A DNA stretch of 64,000 bases from Chloroflexota bacterium (GTDB taxonomy: Bacteria; Chloroflexota; Anaerolineae; Aggregatilineales; Phototrophicaceae), in the NCBI GenBank assembly GCA_016223085.1, contig JACRPS010000029.1, positions 146,421-210,420 on the forward strand, written 5' to 3'. The position numbers were made by a program, and so were the translations under genes. Shown one piece after another: positions 61,606-64,000 of the stretch (position 1 is its first letter; every line of letters starts with the position of its first letter). The notes under the pieces are model-generated. The model made no database searches and was not told the origin of the DNA. It saw only the letters and a program-made list of their open reading frames with translations.

Positions 61606-61926
61606 ATGAACGACGACAAAACCCTGCGCCGCCCGCTGCTTGACCCGCTGCTGCTGGCGCTCAAATCCCGCCGTGTGATCGTGGCGCTGTGCGCGCTGCT
61701 GGTCGGCCTGCTGGCGCTGGCGCTGCCGGAGGTGCAGGCGGTGCGCGGCGAACTGCTGACGCTGATCGTCACGCTGGCGCTGGCTGTGATCGGCGGCTAC
61801 AGCATCGAGGACGCGGCGAAAGCCGGACGCGACCGCGCCACCCTGCCGCCGCAGGAACTGCGTGACCTCATCAAAGACGCGCTCACGGGCGTAGTAGATG
61901 AAGTGGCGGAACGGATGAAGGTATAG
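61606..61926 (+). CDS. Holin-like small membrane protein
   Basis: A 106-residue protein with two hydrophobic segments (VIVALCALLVGLLALALP, LLTLIVTLALAVIGGYSI) and a charged C-terminal helix (LRDLIKDALTGVVDEVAERMKV). Start at 61606 with AACAAGGAG upstream. This resembles phage holins that open the membrane for lysis. No endolysin gene is in the window, so the role is uncertain. It closes the phage gene set. Confidence 0.6.
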   Translation: MNDDKTLRRPLLDPLLLALKSRRVIVALCALLVGLLALALPEVQAVRGELLTLIVTLALAVIGGYSIEDAAKAGRDRATLPPQELRDLIKDALTGVVDEVAERMKV

Positions 61927-61982
61927 ACACCGCCAGGGCACAGGCGGTACGACTGCCGCCCTGAATGAGCCGATAGAGTTCC

Positions 61983-62066
61983 TGACCTACGAGGTGAGCG
62001 AGACGAAGGGGTATTCGTCCGCGCTCACCTCCGGTTATGGGCGATGGGAAGAAAAACGGTAGGTCA
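61983..62066 (+). promoter_or_regulatory. Nested hairpin structure downstream of the holin-like gene
   Basis: An outer stem TGACCTAC/GTAGGTCA (61983-61990, 62059-62066) encloses GAGGTGAGCG/CGCTCACCTC (61991-62000, 62022-62031) and an inner GACGAA/TTCGTC stem. No T-run follows, so it is not a plain terminator. Candidate structured RNA. Confidence 0.5.
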
Positions 62067-62134
62067 TGTTTTCAATTGCATACGGTTGTGTGACTTGGAT
62101 CACCACGCCGTTTCATTATCCCTGTATATACTTA

Positions 62135-62161
62135 TTGACTATAAAACAAAATCTGTATAAT
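62135..62161 (+). promoter_or_regulatory. Candidate sigma-70 promoter of the rhodanese gene
   Basis: TTGACT, 15 bases, TATAAT in a locally AT-rich segment, about 70 bases upstream of the rhodanese start. The spacer is shorter than the usual 17 bases. Confidence 0.5.
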
Positions 62162-62231
62162 AACTTTTAGCTATTTAATGCTGAAGCAGTAAACATCGAA
62201 GGATGGATTATTGAGAGGAAAGGGGATTGAA

Positions 62232-62636
62232 ATGGCAAAAACATTTGGACAGATGGCGGCTGAGGCATTTGCTCAGGTGCCAACGGTTAGCCCGGCGGAG
62301 GCGCACCAGCGCCTGCAACAAGACCCGAATACGTTGGTGATTGACGTGCGCGACGCGGCGGACATCGCCATGACCGGCACCGTCCCCGGTGCGATGAACA
62401 TCTCGCTGGGCAGCCTGACGTATAAGGCGGACAACGAAGTGCCCGAAGACTGGCGCGAACCGGCGCTGGCAGACCGTTCCCGCCCGATCATTACCACCTG
62501 CATCCTCGGCCCGATGGGCGCGCTGGGTGGCAAGCTGCTCCACGATATGGGCTTCACCAACGTTTCGATTCTGGAAGGCGGGGTTCAGGCGTGGATTGAC
62601 GCCGGCCTGCCAACCAAACAGGTTGGTGAAGCATAA
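62232..62636 (+). CDS. Rhodanese-domain protein
   Basis: A 134-residue single rhodanese domain. [30 protein letters not shown] is the usual opening, and [17 protein letters not shown] the usual end. The active loop reads [16 protein letters not shown], keeping the catalytic Cys but not the typical CxxGxR pattern. Rhodaneses move sulfane sulfur from thiosulfate or persulfides. The ATG at 62232 follows AGAGGAAAGGGG. It is transcribed alone from a likely promoter at 62135. Confidence 0.88.
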   Translation: MAKTFGQMAAEAFAQVPTVSPAEAHQRLQQDPNTLVIDVRDAADIAMTGTVPGAMNISLGSLTYKADNEVPEDWREPALADRSRPIITTCILGPMGALGGKLLHDMGFTNVSILEGGVQAWIDAGLPTKQVGEA

Positions 62637-62675
62637 GCAGGAAACGTCCAGCCGGCGGCGATCAAAAAAAACACA

Positions 62676-62716
62676 ACGCGGACGACTGGCACAGGCGCGA
62701 GTCGTCCGCGTTTTTT
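62676..62716. terminator. Bidirectional intrinsic terminator
   Basis: A 12-bp stem ACGCGGACGACT/AGTCGTCCGCGT, with a T6 run on the plus side and A7 before it (T-run on minus), lies between the convergent rhodanese and response regulator genes. It fits a shared intrinsic terminator. Confidence 0.9.
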
Positions 62717-62732
62717 GATTCCGGCGGGTGGT

Positions 62733-63488
62733 TCAGGAGGCTTCCGAATAGTGATGGTCTTCGTCGCGTTCGTTCTCGAAGGCGGTAAAGCGCATGAAGG
62801 CGCGCTCCTGCGGCGTCATATCCACCGGGTACTCGGTTTCGTCGTAGGCTTCGAGAATGCGGTAGCCTTCCTTGATATAGCCGCGAATGGTGTGCAGGCT
62901 GATGCCCATCTCGTCGGCGGCCAGGTGCGCCGGCATCCCCTCGACCACACACAGCTTGATCGCCTGCCGGATGCGGTCGGTCAGTTCGGGGAACTTTTTC
63001 ATCTCCGGCAGGGTGCTGGCGCGCAGCACGCGGCGGTTGGAGAGGTGCGCGGTGGCCTTCTTCACGCTATGGGTGATGATAAAATCACGCGGGAGGGAAT
63101 ACACAATCGCCCAGGCGATCTGCAGGCGCACGTCGTTTTTCAGCAGAAACCCGCGCGCCCCGGCTTCGGCAGCCGCCTCGACCAGCGCCGGGTCGACCTG
63201 CTGCGCCAGGCAGATCACCCGCACGTCCTCGATGTGGCGGCACAGCTCGTGGATCGTCCGGCGCAGTTCGGTTGGCCCGCCCAGGTGGTCGGAATCCAGC
63301 AGCACCACGTCCGGCAGTTCCGCCAGCGGCGTGCGGTCAATGTACGCCCACATCTGCTCCAGGCTGTCGGACAGGTAGGTGACGCGTGTGCGCCGGTCCC
63401 AGGCCAGGAAGCCGTTAATGGCGTGCAGGGCGTAAAAGTCCGTGTCCATCACCAGGACTTTCAGGTTCACTTCGTGTATGCCGGGCAT
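62733..63488 (-). CDS. Response regulator with C-terminal helix-turn-helix
   Basis: A 251-residue protein. The receiver domain (residues 1-125) has LKVLVMDTDFYALHAINGFL and the phosphoacceptor Asp in LPDVVLLDSDHLGG; the later Lys is in ARGFLLKNDV. The C-terminal helix-turn-helix is IKLCVVEGMPAHLAADEMGISLHTIRGYIKEGYRIL, NarL/LuxR-like. It should regulate genes on phosphorylation by a histidine kinase. No kinase is adjacent; the PAS kinase at 30.5 kb is one possible partner, without evidence. Confidence 0.88.
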   Translation of the reverse strand: MPGIHEVNLKVLVMDTDFYALHAINGFLAWDRRTRVTYLSDSLEQMWAYIDRTPLAELPDVVLLDSDHLGGPTELRRTIHELCRHIEDVRVICLAQQVDPALVEAAAEAGARGFLLKNDVRLQIAWAIVYSLPRDFIITHSVKKATAHLSNRRVLRASTLPEMKKFPELTDRIRQAIKLCVVEGMPAHLAADEMGISLHTIRGYIKEGYRILEAYDETEYPVDMTPQERAFMRFTAFENERDEDHHYSEAS

Positions 63489-63499
63489 GACATCCCCTA

Positions 63500-63939
63500 A
63501 CGTCTCCTCTGACCATCCCAGTGTACGGCTATTTGCGTGAATCGTCTAGCGGCAAGCGCGCTGCCGGGAGGGATGAGGGATGAGCCGAAGAACGTTTTAC
63601 GCTTCATATTAACCATCAACCTCAGCATTTGCGTCGCCAGGGGCTGGAAGTCCCCTGGCTGAATCGGGGTGGTAAGCCTGCTGGAAGAGTCTCGAATTAG
63701 CTTTCCAGCCATCTTTTAGGTGGCTTATTTGATTCAGCCGGACGCTGAAAGCCGTCCGGCGGCGCAATATTGGATTAGTGGCTATCCATAAACCCTTCGT
63801 AGGGGCACGGCATGCCGTGCCCCTACCGACAAATAAAAGAGGTTTACGGATAGGTTCTTAGCTAGACTTTGTACATAAGCGAATAGAGAAATGCGGCAGA
63901 ATAAGCAGTGCTTGACCTAACTGCCAAGAAAGGTTGAAC
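63500..63939. other. Gene-free repeat region before the last gene
   Basis: A 440-bp stretch with a CGCCAGGGGCTGGAAGTCCCCTGGC hairpin (63630-63660) and AGCTTTCCAGCCATCTTTTAGGTGGCT (63700-63726). A GCCGGACGCTGAAAGCCGTCCGGC hairpin (63738-63761) and a complete composite type II REP element (63782-63857) follow. No gene is supported. Confidence 0.7.
63782..63857. repeat. Composite REP element, type II
   Basis: Left arm CTATCCATAAACCC, core GTAGGGGCACGGC palindrome (63799-63826) and right arm GGTTTACGGATAGG are complete. It nearly matches the copy at 32587. Confidence 0.85.
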
Positions 63940-64000
63940 ATGCTTACTCTGCCAGAGTGGATTATGTCGTTGTTGTTGGAATTTGCGCCAATCATTCCTC
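63940..64000 (+). CDS. Start of a gene, possibly a transposase (partial, cut by window end)
   Basis: An ATG after AAAGG opens a frame to the window end, reading MLTLPEWIMSLLLEFAPIIP. This resembles the N-terminus of some DDE transposases (LPxWxxxLLxxFAPLF), but 20 residues are too few to be sure. If correct, an insertion sequence begins near 63860. Confidence 0.35.
   Translation, partial: MLTLPEWIMSLLLEFAPIIP

Overview
The window is about 60% GC and almost entirely coding. It looks like a chromosomal segment of an uncultured-type Chloroflexota (Anaerolineae-like) bacterium. This placement is an inference from three things: a fused transaldolase/glucose-6-phosphate isomerase, very abundant intergenic palindromes (GTAGGGG...CCCCTAC type), and many paralogous exported or glycosylation proteins. 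No rRNA, tRNA or CRISPR array was recognised.

Layout. 1-4.3 kb: end of a transketolase gene, an AT-richer xisH/xisI pair, and the tal-pgi fusion (pentose phosphate/glycolysis). 4.5-14.3 kb: a tightly overlapping polysaccharide cluster with four GT4 glycosyltransferases, a flippase, a methyltransferase, an asparagine synthase and an epimerase. 14.4-21.0 kb: a sugar-binding-like protein, a phage portal protein (minus), a STAS-like protein, an MFS transporter with a phosphodiesterase, and a membrane protein. 21.2-27.1 kb: an E2-like, JAB-like and E1-like ubiquitin-type conjugation operon, followed by a small Pro-rich protein, a PIMT-like methyltransferase, a Nudix hydrolase and a PfkB kinase. 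27.3-34.1 kb: TPR protein, methyltransferase, cupin, PAS histidine kinase, DsbA-like lipoprotein. 34.6-36.4 kb: an HK97-type protease-capsid fusion. 36.7-47.5 kb (minus): two TPR-like/TM paralogs, an ATP-grasp ligase, a KamA-like aminomutase, a DUF420 membrane protein and two DUF3352 paralogs. 48.1-52.7 kb: two tandem GT39-like membrane glycosyltransferases. 53.1-55.4 kb (minus): pentapeptide-repeat protein and ECF sigma factor. 56.1-61.9 kb: phage connector, tail completion, hub, fibre-like and holin-like genes, interrupted by a PPK2 kinase on the other strand. 62-64 kb: rhodanese, response regulator, repeats, and the start of a possible transposase.

Two systems stand out. First, the E2/JAB/E1 operon has the order of known bacterial ubiquitin-like (Bil-type) systems. 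It has no recognisable ubiquitin-like gene, its JAB has an altered metal ligand, and that JAB carries a second, UBC-like domain. Second, the phage head and tail genes are spread over 46 kb in canonical virion order with about 18-20 kb of host genes between blocks. The portal and capsid genes share an almost identical 24-bp tandem LexA-like operator, so the dispersed genes probably form one regulon (a domesticated phage or gene-transfer-agent-like particle). A third theme is dispersed palindromes and microrepeats inserted in frame into several coding genes.
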